This document shows, one piece after another, positions 44,011 to 53,347 of a DNA stretch of 57,509 nucleotides. The notes beneath the pieces were generated by a model. The model worked only from the letters and a program-made list of their open reading frames with translations. It was not told the DNA's origin and did not search any database. The translations under genes and the position numbers were made by a program. The stretch is from Saprospiraceae bacterium. GTDB lineage: Bacteria; Bacteroidota; Bacteroidia; Chitinophagales; Saprospiraceae. Each line of letters starts with the position of its first letter. Position 1 is the stretch's first letter. The stretch is from assembly GCA_020627785.1 (NCBI GenBank), contig JAHDGF010000026.1, forward strand, positions 1 through 57,509, read 5' to 3'.

Positions 44011-46458
44011 ATGAAGGATCAACTTATAAAATGGCTAAGGCACCAACAACCAATACTTGATGAAATTATTTCAACAAGTATGATCAATTTTGTACAAGAA
44101 TTTAAAGAAAGAGGAAATCATCTAAAAGATATTTTTAAATATGATCATCAAATATGTGAAAAGGAGTCTTGGAATTTAAGTAAAGGAGGAGACTTATCAT
44201 ACGATAGGGCTACTATTGGACTTACATATGCTGGATGGTACCTTCCTAGAAGAATTAGCACCTCTTTAAATCTTGTCATTGACGGCTTCATCAAGTATAT
44301 AAACAATAAAGAAGATTTATACATATTTGACATTGGGGCAGGCACGGGTTCTGTATCTATAGCAATACAATTATGCATGTATGGTGCTAAATCTCTTGGA
44401 TACGATATCTCAAAATGCCATATTGTGAATCTAGACATAAGTCCATTTATGCTAGCTTATCATAAAGATTTTCTTTGGCCTTTAATGAACAAAAATTATC
44501 CTGTTGCAGAAAAACTAACGAACACGTATTCTGTCAATTCTTGGATTAGTGAAGAACAATTTGAAATATTTAACCCATGGATTATTGCTTCATATCTGTT
44601 TGACCATTCCGAACATCATGAAGAAATAAAGAAGGTTTTCATTAGATATTTAGAATCGTATAAACCTGCAAATGTTTCATTGATAACATCAATTCAAAGA
44701 AATAAAAAAGAACTTTTAGATACGGCTTCAAAGGAAATTGTCAATTTAGGTTATAAGTCTTCAATCACTAGTAATGATAAATTTTTTGATGGTGAAGTAG
44801 TAAAAGTTAGTCAAACAAGGACACTTTTAAATAATATGCATGGAGCATCATTTTCAACTAAAAACCCCACATGGAATGAGACGTATGGGTTTTATGCAAA
44901 AAACCATACAAAAACTGAAAAGGGATTTCAATTTCCTAAAGCAGAACGATTTAGTCCTTTTTCAAATCAAATAAAAGTTCGGCGAAAAATTATTTTAAAT
45001 AATGAACAGAAAAAAGCTTCAGAATTTAGCGGCAGACCAAAAGTTGTAAGGGGACCTGCGGGGTCTGGTAAAAGTGTAGTGCTTACAGAGTATGTAAAAA
45101 ATATTGTTCGACAAATTGATTATAATCCGAACTACAAAATACTAGTTACCACCTTTAATAAAAAACTAACCAATTATCTAAAAGATTGGGTTTTGAGTTT
45201 ACTTGATACAAAAAGAGCAAAATCACAATTTGGGCACATCAAGTTTGAAAATTCTAATAGTGTAAATATTTACTTTTGGCATTTTGATGTATTACCAACA
45301 AGACTATACCAAGCATTTGGATTGAACGATAATCCTCTTTCAATAAATAAACGAATATTATTTGAAGAAAAACAAATAAAATGGCTCAATCATTTATCCA
45401 ATGGAATATTTGAACAATCGGATGGTAAAATAAACTCCCGTTATAAAAATCCACAATTTTTAAAGGATGAATATGAAAGAGTGATTTATGGCCAACAATA
45501 TCTTTCTTTAGAGCAATATCAAAATGGAACAAGGATCAGAAGACAATTTCCAAACATTCCAAAAAATGGAAAAGAAAGGGAATTCATTTTTAAAGTTATC
45601 AATAGATATTTAGGTGCATTAAATGATTTTGATGGTGGCCATGACACCTTCTACTTAAGAAGGCATAAACTTTTATCAGCATTAAGGGCGAATATTTTCA
45701 AGCCTATATTTGATTTTATAATTGTGGATGAATTTCAAGATTGTACTCCAGCTGATTTTCAAATCTTTTACAAATTAATAAAGTCGACAAACCAACTAAT
45801 ACTTGGAGGTGATCTAGCTCAATCTATTAATCTAGGCAGTACAGCATTGATTCCTAGGGCAGATCAAGATCATGATGGTGCAAGAATGAAAAATATAGAT
45901 CATGTATCATTAAACGGGTCATATCGTCTTCCGTTCAAGGTAAGTAAATTTGTCAAACCCCTCTCACAAATAATAAATACAACTCAAAATGAGGAAGCAA
46001 ATATCATTGAAGCTTATAAAGGAGCACCTCCGGGCTCAAGGCCAATACTTGTTTATGCAGAAGATACTGTCTCAATGACGATGAAATTGGCTTGGATTAT
46101 GGACACATACCATGCCTATGACATAGATAAATTTACAATTCTTGAAAAAGATGAAGAACTAAAAAATGGCTTAAACAAATGGAATAAAAATATTGCAGAA
46201 ACGGATACAATTCTAAAACTAAAGGGTATGGAAAAACAATTAGTAGTCTATTCCACCAGATCTAAAATCACTTCTATGGAAGATATAAACTATTTTTTAT
46301 ATACCATATTTACAAGAACATGTTGTCTATTGATCATAAGTATTTTTCCACATCCTTCTAATCACATAAAAAATACTTTAAAGGAATTGTGTCATGGAAA
46401 TAAAGGGTCTTATATAGCATGGGATAGAGATACAGAAATTTTTCTAAATGAATTGTGA
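44011..46458 (+). CDS. Methyltransferase-like / UvrD-type helicase fusion protein
   Basis: An 815-aa protein from ATG 44011, one base after the upstream stop; a TTG at 43975 would overlap that gene. Residues about 90-260 have a class I SAM-methyltransferase look, with motif I as FDIGAGTGSVSIAIQL and the acidic motif SLGYDISKCHIVNLDIS. Residues about 340-810 form an SF1 helicase: Walker A VRGPAGSGKSVVL, Walker B FIIVDEFQDCTPADFQIF, motif III-like QLILGGDLAQSIN, motif IV-like LNGSYRLPFKVSKFV and motif VI-like FLYTIFTRTCC. An intact UvrD 2B domain is not obvious. I do not recognise this domain order as a named family. It lies in an operon with a radical SAM enzyme at the edge of a phosphorothioation island, suggesting a DNA repair, editing or defence role. 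Confidence 0.8.
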   Translation: MKDQLIKWLRHQQPILDEIISTSMINFVQEFKERGNHLKDIFKYDHQICEKESWNLSKGGDLSYDRATIGLTYAGWYLPRRISTSLNLVIDGFIKYINNKEDLYIFDIGAGTGSVSIAIQLCMYGAKSLGYDISKCHIVNLDISPFMLAYHKDFLWPLMNKNYPVAEKLTNTYSVNSWISEEQFEIFNPWIIASYLFDHSEHHEEIKKVFIRYLESYKPANVSLITSIQRNKKELLDTASKEIVNLGYKSSITSNDKFFDGEVVKVSQTRTLLNNMHGASFSTKNPTWNETYGFYAKNHTKTEKGFQFPKAERFSPFSNQIKVRRKIILNNEQKKASEFSGRPKVVRGPAGSGKSVVLTEYVKNIVRQIDYNPNYKILVTTFNKKLTNYLKDWVLSLLDTKRAKSQFGHIKFENSNSVNIYFWHFDVLPTRLYQAFGLNDNPLSINKRILFEEKQIKWLNHLSNGIFEQSDGKINSRYKNPQFLKDEYERVIYGQQYLSLEQYQNGTRIRRQFPNIPKNGKEREFIFKVINRYLGALNDFDGGHDTFYLRRHKLLSALRANIFKPIFDFIIVDEFQDCTPADFQIFYKLIKSTNQLILGGDLAQSINLGSTALIPRADQDHDGARMKNIDHVSLNGSYRLPFKVSKFVKPLSQIINTTQNEEANIIEAYKGAPPGSRPILVYAEDTVSMTMKLAWIMDTYHAYDIDKFTILEKDEELKNGLNKWNKNIAETDTILKLKGMEKQLVVYSTRSKITSMEDINYFLYTIFTRTCCLLIISIFPHPSNHIKNTLKELCHGNKGSYIAWDRDTEIFLNEL

Positions 46459-46552
46459 TTTTGATCAAAGAAAGTTAATGCATCTCAAGACTCTATTGTG
46501 ATTCTTCTTTAACTAGAAACTAAAAAAGAACCCATCTGAATCTCAACTCTTC

Positions 46553-46729
46553 TCACTCACCTCTCTTCTTCTTTTCTAATTCCTCAACATCATTTAGATT
46601 ATATAAATAAGCGTTCCCCTTTTTTTCAGCCCGCAATACCCCAGATTCTCTTAAGTGCATTAAATCGCATGATCTAATTTTCAATAGGTCTTTTACTTCT
46701 TTACTTTTAATAAACTTAATCTCGCTCAT
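46553..46729 (-). CDS. Small MerR/excisionase-like helix-turn-helix protein
   Basis: This 58-aa frame begins MSEIKFIKSKEVKDLLKIRS, followed by DLMHLRESGVLRAEKKGN, and ends with a YLYNLNDVEELEKKK wing. It is a typical minimal winged HTH of the excisionase/MerR type (bind site, turn, 'G-x-L-x-x-x-K-x-G-x-x-Y'). It lies 2 bp downstream of the XRE gene on the same strand, so both are probably one transcript. It may control the island or act in recombination. Confidence 0.7.
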   Translation of the reverse strand: MSEIKFIKSKEVKDLLKIRSCDLMHLRESGVLRAEKKGNAYLYNLNDVEELEKKKRGE

Positions 46730-46731
46730 TT

Positions 46732-46956
46732 CTAAAATTTAAATAGAATGTAGACTTCTACACTTAATGCATCTGCAATAATTTTAACTATTTCAATGGA
46801 TGTATTAATTTCCCCTCTTTCTATTCTTCCAACCTGAGAAAGAGCCAAACCCGAGAGTTCGCAAAGTTTCTCTTGAGTGATTCCTTTTGATTTTCTGACT
46901 TTCCTAAGGTGTTGCCCAAATGCGTTTCTATAAAAGTTCTTATCCTTCTTAATCAT
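46732..46956 (-). CDS. XRE-family transcriptional regulator
   Basis: A 74-aa Cro/CI-type HTH from ATG 46956; the longer frame would need an ATT start. The helices are visible in FGQHLRKVRKSKGITQEKLC, then ELSGLALSQVGRIERGEINT and the final dimer helix IEIVKIIADALSVEV. It is divergent from dndC, with 114 bp between the start codons. It is the best candidate for the regulator of the dnd operon, perhaps taking the place of DndB, which also regulates dnd genes and is not seen here. Confidence 0.85.
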   Translation of the reverse strand: MIKKDKNFYRNAFGQHLRKVRKSKGITQEKLCELSGLALSQVGRIERGEINTSIEIVKIIADALSVEVYILFKF

Positions 46957-47030
46957 CAATGTAAATATGTTCCAATATTTAACCAATAATTAGAGCAGAT
47001 TTGCGCTATTTTAAATTTTGTTATATCTTG

Positions 47031-47051
47031 TAATCAACTTTCACAATTGAT
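47031..47051. promoter_or_regulatory. Possible operator between the XRE gene and dndC
   Basis: The inverted repeat AATCAA-CTTTCACAA-TTGATT sits 20 bp before the dndC start, in the divergent promoter region. Its spacing suits a dimeric HTH protein. The arms are only 6 bp, so this is a weak call. Confidence 0.35.
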
Positions 47052-47070
47052 TGTTTATTAACTTTACAAT

Positions 47071-48414
47071 ATGGCGCTTAATAGAAAGGAATTAGAAGAT
47101 GAAATAATAGAGCAGTACCTTGAAACGGATGGCTGCATTCCATGGATTATTGGTTACAGTGGGGGTAAGGATTCTACCATGCTACTCCAACTTGTATGGT
47201 ATGCTTTGATGAGAGTTCCAAAGAAAAAAAGAATACGTCCAATTCATGTTGTTTGCAACAATACTTTGGTTGAAAATCCAAAGGTCTTGAACTATGTCGA
47301 AACCGCGCTAGTAAACATTGAGAAAGGTGCAAAAAAACAGGGTTTTCCAATAACTGTTAATCAAACAACACCTGCGATTGAAGATAGCTTTTGGATCAAT
47401 TTAATTGGAAAAGGATATCCAGCTCCAAATAGTATGTTTAGATGGTGTACTGAACGACTAAAAATCAGGCCGACCACAAAATTTATCTTAGATAAGATAA
47501 ATGAGGCAGGTGAAGCAATCATCTTGCTGGGTACGAGAGAGTCTGAGAGTAGTGCAAGAGGAAAATCCATGAAGAAACATGAAATAAAGGGCTCCAGACT
47601 AAGAAAACACCATAGTTTACCAAATGCTTCAGTTTATACGCCAATCAAAAAAGTGGACACGAATGAAGTATGGCAATATCTAATGGCGGCCCCAAGTCCA
47701 TGGGGAGCTAAAAACCATGACTTAGTCACCTTATATGGAAATGCTAGCTCTGGTGATTGTCCTTTAATAACGGATGTTTCCACCCCATCTTGTGGGCAAT
47801 CTAGATTTGGATGTTGGGTATGCACAGTTGTAAGTAAAGATAAATCAATGGAATTCCTGATAGAAAATGGGGAAGAATGGATGGAACCTTTAGTCGACTT
47901 AAGAGATTTCTTACATGACACTATAAATAGAGATCACCCAAAATATGAAGAGAAAAAATTAGAATATAGAATGGGGACTAGACGAAATGGAGCTAAAGGT
48001 TTAGGACCGTACCACCCTAAATGGAGGAGATATATACTTCATAGTTTACTAAAAGCACAAAAAGCTATTGACGAAGAAAAAACTGGTTATAAATTAATTA
48101 CAAACCAAGAATTAGTCGCTATCCAAGTTACATGGCACAGAGACGATATATTTGAATATAGTGTTGCGGAAATATATAAAGAGGTTTTTGATAAAGAATT
48201 CGCATTTCAATCAGAAGTAGATCAAACCTTACTCAAAGAAAAGGAACTACTTAAAGAAAGTTGTCTTCCCGATAAAGGTGATTACCAGCTCATTAATCAA
48301 CTTCTTACATTACAGAAATCAAAAACAATTTTGATGAATAAGTGGGGTCTACATAAAGATCTAGAAAACAAATTAGACGAGTACCTAGAACCATCGAGAG
48401 AATATGTTTATTAA
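47071..48414 (+). CDS. dndC: DNA phosphorothioation sulfurtransferase DndC
   Basis: A 447-aa PAPS-reductase-like PP-loop protein that supplies sulfur to the DNA backbone. The PP-loop is SGGKDS at residues 30-35. Conserved cysteines lie in MFRWCTERLK and in the cluster SCGQSRFGCWVCTVVSKDKS, which binds a 4Fe-4S centre in DndC. LLGTRESESSARGKSM and the length are as in DndC. It starts an operon whose genes all overlap: dndD begins 11 bp before this stop. DndA (cysteine desulfurase) is absent from the window; a genomic IscS/NifS could serve. Confidence 0.95.
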   Translation: MALNRKELEDEIIEQYLETDGCIPWIIGYSGGKDSTMLLQLVWYALMRVPKKKRIRPIHVVCNNTLVENPKVLNYVETALVNIEKGAKKQGFPITVNQTTPAIEDSFWINLIGKGYPAPNSMFRWCTERLKIRPTTKFILDKINEAGEAIILLGTRESESSARGKSMKKHEIKGSRLRKHHSLPNASVYTPIKKVDTNEVWQYLMAAPSPWGAKNHDLVTLYGNASSGDCPLITDVSTPSCGQSRFGCWVCTVVSKDKSMEFLIENGEEWMEPLVDLRDFLHDTINRDHPKYEEKKLEYRMGTRRNGAKGLGPYHPKWRRYILHSLLKAQKAIDEEKTGYKLITNQELVAIQVTWHRDDIFEYSVAEIYKEVFDKEFAFQSEVDQTLLKEKELLKESCLPDKGDYQLINQLLTLQKSKTILMNKWGLHKDLENKLDEYLEPSREYVY

Positions 48415-50488
48415 GAGTATTGAACTAAATAATTTCAGAGTCTATCACCACGAATGCAAAATCAATTTTGCTCGGGACGAAAAACGCAACATTCATATAA
48501 TCAGTGGGTATAATGGATATGGTAAGACCACTTTCTTAACAGGTTTGGTTTGGTGTCTGTATGGCAAGTTAATGAAAGATGTTGAAGATGTCTTTAAACA
48601 ACAAATTGATGACCTTGGTGGCTATCCCAAATATGTAAGTTCTTGCCTTAACAAATTAGCTCGAAATAGTAAAGAAAAAGAATTCAGTGTATCGGTGGTA
48701 CTTTCAGATGTGAATATCCCATCTGTTGCTTGTGAAGAAGTCATTGTTAAAAGGACTGGTTACTATAAAAGTGGAGTTGATGATCTGGAGATACTAATAG
48801 ATGGACATCAAAATGAACTTACTAAAGAAGTAGGTAACGAAATGTTTATTCAAGATTTCATACTGCCCAAAGAAATCGCAAAGTTTTTCTTTTTTGATGC
48901 TGAAAAAATAGTACAGCTTGCTGAGACAAGAACTATTGCAGATAAGAGAAAACTAAGTAAAGCTTATTCAGAAGTTTTGGGAATTAAAAAATATGAAGAT
49001 CTAAAAAAGAATCTAACTGATCTTAGAATTAGATTTAGAAAGAGTTCTGCAAAAAAAGAAGATAAAGTAAAGTTTGAAAAATTATCTAAGGAGTTAGAAG
49101 TAAAAAGCGAAAAGCTAATTGAGTTAAAGATTAAACTGGAAAAGAAAGATGAAGAGAAAATAGCACTTAGAAGACTATCTGATGATCTGCAAGAAAACTT
49201 AATACGAAAAGGTTCTTCGCTATCAGTTGATGATATAAATAATCTCAAAATTGATAAATACAAATTTCAAACAGAAATAGATCTACTAAAGGAAGAATTT
49301 AAGGAAATTCTAGAGTTTGCCCCATTCGCTATTGCAAGTAATTTAATATTTGAAGTAGAAGAACAAGTAGAAAAGGAAAATTTCAGATCCAACTCTGAGT
49401 TAACTCAGAAAGATCTCAAAAGAAGATCAAACAAGATTATTAAAGCCTTCAAAACCTCTAAAGTAATTAGCTCTCTCAAAAACAAAGATGAGGTCGAAGA
49501 ACTTATGAAGACTATTCTAAAAACTCACCTTAACAGTAAGGGTTCTTCAAGAGAGGATAAAGACTTCAAAGCACTTCATGAGTTTGCTAAAGATGATCAA
49601 AAATTACTTGAAGTATTAATCACTCAACTAAAATCTTCTTATGCTGAGAGAGTTAAAGAGCTTGCGAAAAATCTAAGAGACAAAAGAATCGGGTATGGAA
49701 AAATATCTAAAAAACTTAGTGATGCAGAAAGCAAAGAAAGCGATGGCGTAATTAAGAAATATAGAGAAGAAAAAACAAGCATAGATCAAAAAATTGTAGA
49801 ATTAGATAATGAATTAACTCTTCTAAATCAAGAACTAGGCAGCACTCAGAACGAAAGGATCTCACATGAAAAGGTTGTTTCAGAGTTAGCGAAGAAAATC
49901 AAAATCCGAGAGCAATATGTAGAGAAAGATGTAGTAGCAGAAAGACTGATTCAAAAACTATCTTCATTCCTTATTAAAATCAAAGAAGAAAAAAAGGCGT
50001 CTTTAGAGTCAAAAATTCTATCAAGTTTAAAAAGCCTTATGCATAAGGAAGGAATGATTGATTCGATTCAGGTTGAAGTTTTTGACGATTTAATTGAAAT
50101 TATCTTAAAGGACAAATCTGGAGAAGAGATTGAGAAAAACTCTCTTTCCAAGGGAGAGCAGCAATTGTATGCAACATCGATACTAAAAGCACTTGTTGAG
50201 GAATCCAATATTGAATTTCCAGTTTTCATTGATAGTCCTCTTCAAAAATTTGATCCTGCACATGCGAGTAATATTATTCAACAATTTTATCCAACAGTTT
50301 CTAAGCAAGTGATTCTATTTCCTTTGCTAGAAAAAGAAATGACTGAAACAGAATTTAAACTTTTAGAAAAGCATGTTAACTCTTGTCATTTGATTAAGAA
50401 TGAAGGTGGCATTAGGTCTTACTTTGAATCCTCCACCTCAAAAAATTTATTTAAACAAAGTAGACTAAAAATAGAGTTAAATGAATAA
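48404..50488 (+). CDS. dndD: DNA sulfur modification ATPase DndD
   Basis: A 694-aa SMC/Rad50-like ATPase. Walker A is SGYNGYGKTTFLTGLVWCLYG and the typical DndD sentence KEIAKFFFFDAEKIVQLAET follows. A long central coiled coil spans about residues 190-540, the ABC signature is NSLSKGEQQLYATSIL, and Walker B is FPVFIDSPLQKFD. DndD is proposed to use ATP to open or handle DNA during phosphorothioation. It overlaps dndC by 11 bp and the next gene by 8 bp. Confidence 0.95.
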   Translation: MFIKSIELNNFRVYHHECKINFARDEKRNIHIISGYNGYGKTTFLTGLVWCLYGKLMKDVEDVFKQQIDDLGGYPKYVSSCLNKLARNSKEKEFSVSVVLSDVNIPSVACEEVIVKRTGYYKSGVDDLEILIDGHQNELTKEVGNEMFIQDFILPKEIAKFFFFDAEKIVQLAETRTIADKRKLSKAYSEVLGIKKYEDLKKNLTDLRIRFRKSSAKKEDKVKFEKLSKELEVKSEKLIELKIKLEKKDEEKIALRRLSDDLQENLIRKGSSLSVDDINNLKIDKYKFQTEIDLLKEEFKEILEFAPFAIASNLIFEVEEQVEKENFRSNSELTQKDLKRRSNKIIKAFKTSKVISSLKNKDEVEELMKTILKTHLNSKGSSREDKDFKALHEFAKDDQKLLEVLITQLKSSYAERVKELAKNLRDKRIGYGKISKKLSDAESKESDGVIKKYREEKTSIDQKIVELDNELTLLNQELGSTQNERISHEKVVSELAKKIKIREQYVEKDVVAERLIQKLSSFLIKIKEEKKASLESKILSSLKSLMHKEGMIDSIQVEVFDDLIEIILKDKSGEEIEKNSLSKGEQQLYATSILKALVEESNIEFPVFIDSPLQKFDPAHASNIIQQFYPTVSKQVILFPLLEKEMTETEFKLLEKHVNSCHLIKNEGGIRSYFESSTSKNLFKQSRLKIELNE

Positions 50489-51056
50489 GCTTAATCTAAC
50501 TCTAAGAGAATCACTAATTATAATCTTTCCTGGGTTTTTATTTTCAAGCTTACTATTAATTACCATAAAAAAACACTTGGAACTTGGATTCTTAGAAAGT
50601 GATTTTCTTATTACCATATTTAGTGTTTTAATTGGGAGCATTCTTTATTCATCTAACCTTGCCAAAAAGATGTCATATTTTAAGAATGCAACTGGTTCTA
50701 AAAGGGCAAAAAAGCACTTCGGAGAGAATATTAAAAATGCTCAGGTTGAGTTTTTTAAGTTTTATGATAGTGCCGAAGTATCCGAAGAATTTAAATCTAA
50801 GGAAAACATCTACACCTCTCTCTACCACATGTTTTTTAATTCATCAATTCTTATACTTCTGTTAGTTCTAGTAACACTAGTTCTTAACATCGTTAGTTTA
50901 CATAAAGATTGGCATCTCTTTATCTTCCAAGTCATAGTACTATTTTTATGCATTTTTAATACATACTTGATTTTTCGAAATAAAGTAGAGAAGTCTTTTA
51001 ATAGAGTTGCAAATCAATTTATAAAATTTAAAGAAAAAGAACTTGGTTATGTTTAA
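50481..51056 (+). CDS. Membrane protein embedded in the dnd operon
   Basis: A 191-aa protein with four hydrophobic helices: two near the N-terminus (SLIIIFPGFLFSSLLLITI and FLITIFSVLIGSILYSS) and two near residues 115-165 (ILILLLVLVTLVLNIVSL and LFIFQVIVLFLCIFNTYLIF). A charged cytoplasmic loop lies in the middle. I do not recognise a family. Its start overlaps dndD by 8 bp and its end overlaps dndE by 8 bp, so it is translated with the modification enzymes. The canonical dndBCDE order has no such gene, so it may be a system-specific anchor or a toxin-like effector. Confidence 0.82.
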   Translation: MNKLNLTLRESLIIIFPGFLFSSLLLITIKKHLELGFLESDFLITIFSVLIGSILYSSNLAKKMSYFKNATGSKRAKKHFGENIKNAQVEFFKFYDSAEVSEEFKSKENIYTSLYHMFFNSSILILLLVLVTLVLNIVSLHKDWHLFIFQVIVLFLCIFNTYLIFRNKVEKSFNRVANQFIKFKEKELGYV

Positions 51057-51441
51057 TAGTCTAAGAACATCGATAGAAAACAAACAACGTGTAACAGAAT
51101 TAACCAACAAATTAGCTCTAGGAGCAGAAAATGTAATTGCAAGAATTGCCCTTGGTTATTCTCTTTCAAAAGACGCCAATCTGGAACTCAAAAGTATCAA
51201 AGATTCAAAAGGGAAAGAATACAGTAAAAGAGTCCTTTTTGGAGAGTACTATCCAATTTACTCATCAATGGTATGTCAGAAGTATCAACTTCATAATCTA
51301 AACAAAGAAATTCCTCGATACCTAAAAATGCATATTGATGATGGTATTGAGAAGATAGATTCTGAGTTAAAGGATAATCCGAATATTTTGGGAATAGACT
51401 TACTCTTAAGGTACATTGAACTTGGGGTTGATAAAATATAA
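51049..51441 (+). CDS. dndE: DNA sulfur modification protein DndE
   Basis: A 130-aa protein from ATG 51049; a TTG two codons upstream is also in frame. It begins NSLRTSIENKQRVTELTNKL followed by ALGAENVIARIALGYSL, then KEYSKRVLFGEYYPIYSSMVC and KEIPRYLKMHIDDGIEKI, all typical of DndE, a small DNA-binding protein with ribbon-helix-helix-like packing. It is the last gene of the dndC-D-X-E operon and faces the convergent effector operon. Confidence 0.92.
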   Translation: MFNSLRTSIENKQRVTELTNKLALGAENVIARIALGYSLSKDANLELKSIKDSKGKEYSKRVLFGEYYPIYSSMVCQKYQLHNLNKEIPRYLKMHIDDGIEKIDSELKDNPNILGIDLLLRYIELGVDKI

Positions 51442-51535
51442 TAGTATTATTTATATCATCCTTAAATCTAGTCTGGTGCATGACACGATCTTTTATGATT
51501 TATGGATTTCAACTATTCCTATTTAAGTCTAATAA

Positions 51536-53347
51536 TTAGATCAGTTTAAATACTTTGCAGGCCATATCTTTAAGAGTATTATTCCACAAGTCAACTTCAT
51601 TAGTACTCCATTGGTTATATGTGCCGATTAATTGATTTAATCCAACTGATGATTGATCAAAAATTGGTTTTTTCAAACTGAAATTATCATTGCCTCCAGT
51701 TCTATTGTCTTGTGGACCCAAAAAAGTTAAATTTCCAATATTGTTTTTGATTGGTTCTAAGCCTTGATCAATTGTAGTGCCCACAGCATTCCTAGGATAA
51801 ACATGTTCTATTGTAGTGCTTGAAAAGTCATATACTCTTGTTTTATCTAAACATTTTGGAACATCAGCTGTATTCTGATCACACCATCTTTTAAAGTGTT
51901 CTAAAGTCATAATAAAATATTTCAAAGGTTTATTACCACCACCAACTTTATATTTCATATTGTCAATAGAATTAATAAATATTGCATCATTAGCTCTAGT
52001 ATCTTGTAAAGATTTTAGTTTGTTATTCAAAACACTAATATCATAATTTGAAGGATCATTTCTAATGATCACTGACTCTGTATGAAATATGTTAACAACA
52101 GCTTCAATATGTTGGTTACAAAGAATTTTGTACCTAAACAAAAATCGCTCAAGAATCCAAATTATTTCAGCAAACTTCTTTTCCCCCAATTTAAAAGATG
52201 ATAATAAAATCGGAATTGTCACGGTTAATCCAAGTTCTCTAACTAATAATGAAAGTCTGTTTCTATCCCAAGATGTAATTGGCTGTCTGGAAGTAAAAGG
52301 CCATTCACCTTTACTGATTTTTCTTGCGAGAATCACTTCATCTTTTAATGCTTTGGTAATGTTAAGAATTTCGCTTGATTTATTTTGGTCGATAGGTGTT
52401 ATAGGATTCAAATATATCTTACTTAAATAATCGTCAAAAAGGGTATAACTTCCAGCTCTCACTCCGATTCTTGATGAATAAATCCAGCGCAAATAATTAT
52501 CCGTTTCTTTTTGAGTATACATTAGTATTTCATCCCAATTTGATTCTAATGAATTTTGATTAGATTGAAACCCTTCAAGTAATTCTAAAGTTTTTGCTCT
52601 CAGTAAATCTCCTTCAGTTAAACTCTTTCCTCTATCATTTAATACTTGAAATAATTTATACGCTTCTTTATGATCGTATGTTACTATATGAATAATTGAA
52701 AAATCAGCATCTACAATTAATTGAAGATGCTCTAAATTATCCAATCTAATATTTAAGTCAGTATCAGCGGTCAAAGATTGCACACAACTCTTTAATGATT
52801 CGAAAGCATATTTAAGTTTATTATGAGATTCACGTGTTGGTGTTGGGTTATTTTCTCTTATTAAATCTTTAAAGAATTGTTCGTCCGCTTTTGACATTTC
52901 TAAAACCTCAACTGTTCTTGTTTGTCTATTAACCTCTTGTTGAAATTCAATAAACCTTTCATTTAGCTTTTGAATTCTTTTTTCAATTATGGCTTGATTA
53001 GTTATATCACTATTTTGAATAACCTCATCTAGTATTTCTTGATATATTGGTAATAAGGTTGCTACTAAAAGAATGAATGTCGCAAACCTTTGTTGTCCAT
53101 CAACAAGTTCGTATTCATGACGTTGTACTACTCCAGTAACTTTTTTCTCCACACTTACCACCCCTCCGAAGAAATGATTTATTGGACTACCATTTACTCT
53201 ATTCTCAAAACACTTTTCTAAATCACTAATGAAATCACTAATTTCATGTACATCCCAAGCATAACTTCTCTGATATTTGGGTATTCTAAACATTGGCTCA
53301 CTTTTGAATAAGTCACCAAAAGCTGCATATTCTGGATCAACTTTCAT
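51536..53347 (-). CDS. DUF262-DUF1524 protein (SspE/GmrSD-like), candidate PT-dependent nuclease
   Basis: A 603-aa protein from ATG 53347; a TTG at 53362 is also in frame. The N-terminal DUF262 ParB/Srx-like NTPase shows FRIPKYQRSYAWDVHEISDF and the DGQQR motif (ELVDGQQRFATFILLVATLL), then LNDRGKSLTEGDLLRAKTLE. The C-terminal DUF1524 HNH-like nuclease shows TIEHVYPRNA, IGNLTFLGPQDN and a late Asn-rich stretch. SspE, which senses phosphorothioate and nicks DNA, and GmrSD share this layout. It is the last gene of a five-gene minus-strand operon, convergent with dndE, overlapping the previous gene by 11 bp. It is the most probable restriction effector of the island. Confidence 0.88.
   Translation of the reverse strand: MKVDPEYAAFGDLFKSEPMFRIPKYQRSYAWDVHEISDFISDLEKCFENRVNGSPINHFFGGVVSVEKKVTGVVQRHEYELVDGQQRFATFILLVATLLPIYQEILDEVIQNSDITNQAIIEKRIQKLNERFIEFQQEVNRQTRTVEVLEMSKADEQFFKDLIRENNPTPTRESHNKLKYAFESLKSCVQSLTADTDLNIRLDNLEHLQLIVDADFSIIHIVTYDHKEAYKLFQVLNDRGKSLTEGDLLRAKTLELLEGFQSNQNSLESNWDEILMYTQKETDNYLRWIYSSRIGVRAGSYTLFDDYLSKIYLNPITPIDQNKSSEILNITKALKDEVILARKISKGEWPFTSRQPITSWDRNRLSLLVRELGLTVTIPILLSSFKLGEKKFAEIIWILERFLFRYKILCNQHIEAVVNIFHTESVIIRNDPSNYDISVLNNKLKSLQDTRANDAIFINSIDNMKYKVGGGNKPLKYFIMTLEHFKRWCDQNTADVPKCLDKTRVYDFSSTTIEHVYPRNAVGTTIDQGLEPIKNNIGNLTFLGPQDNRTGGNDNFSLKKPIFDQSSVGLNQLIGTYNQWSTNEVDLWNNTLKDMACKVFKLI

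Noticed and set aside
46956..46986. Longer N-terminus of the XRE protein
   Set aside because: It would need an ATT start; ATG at 46956 precedes the whole HTH domain.
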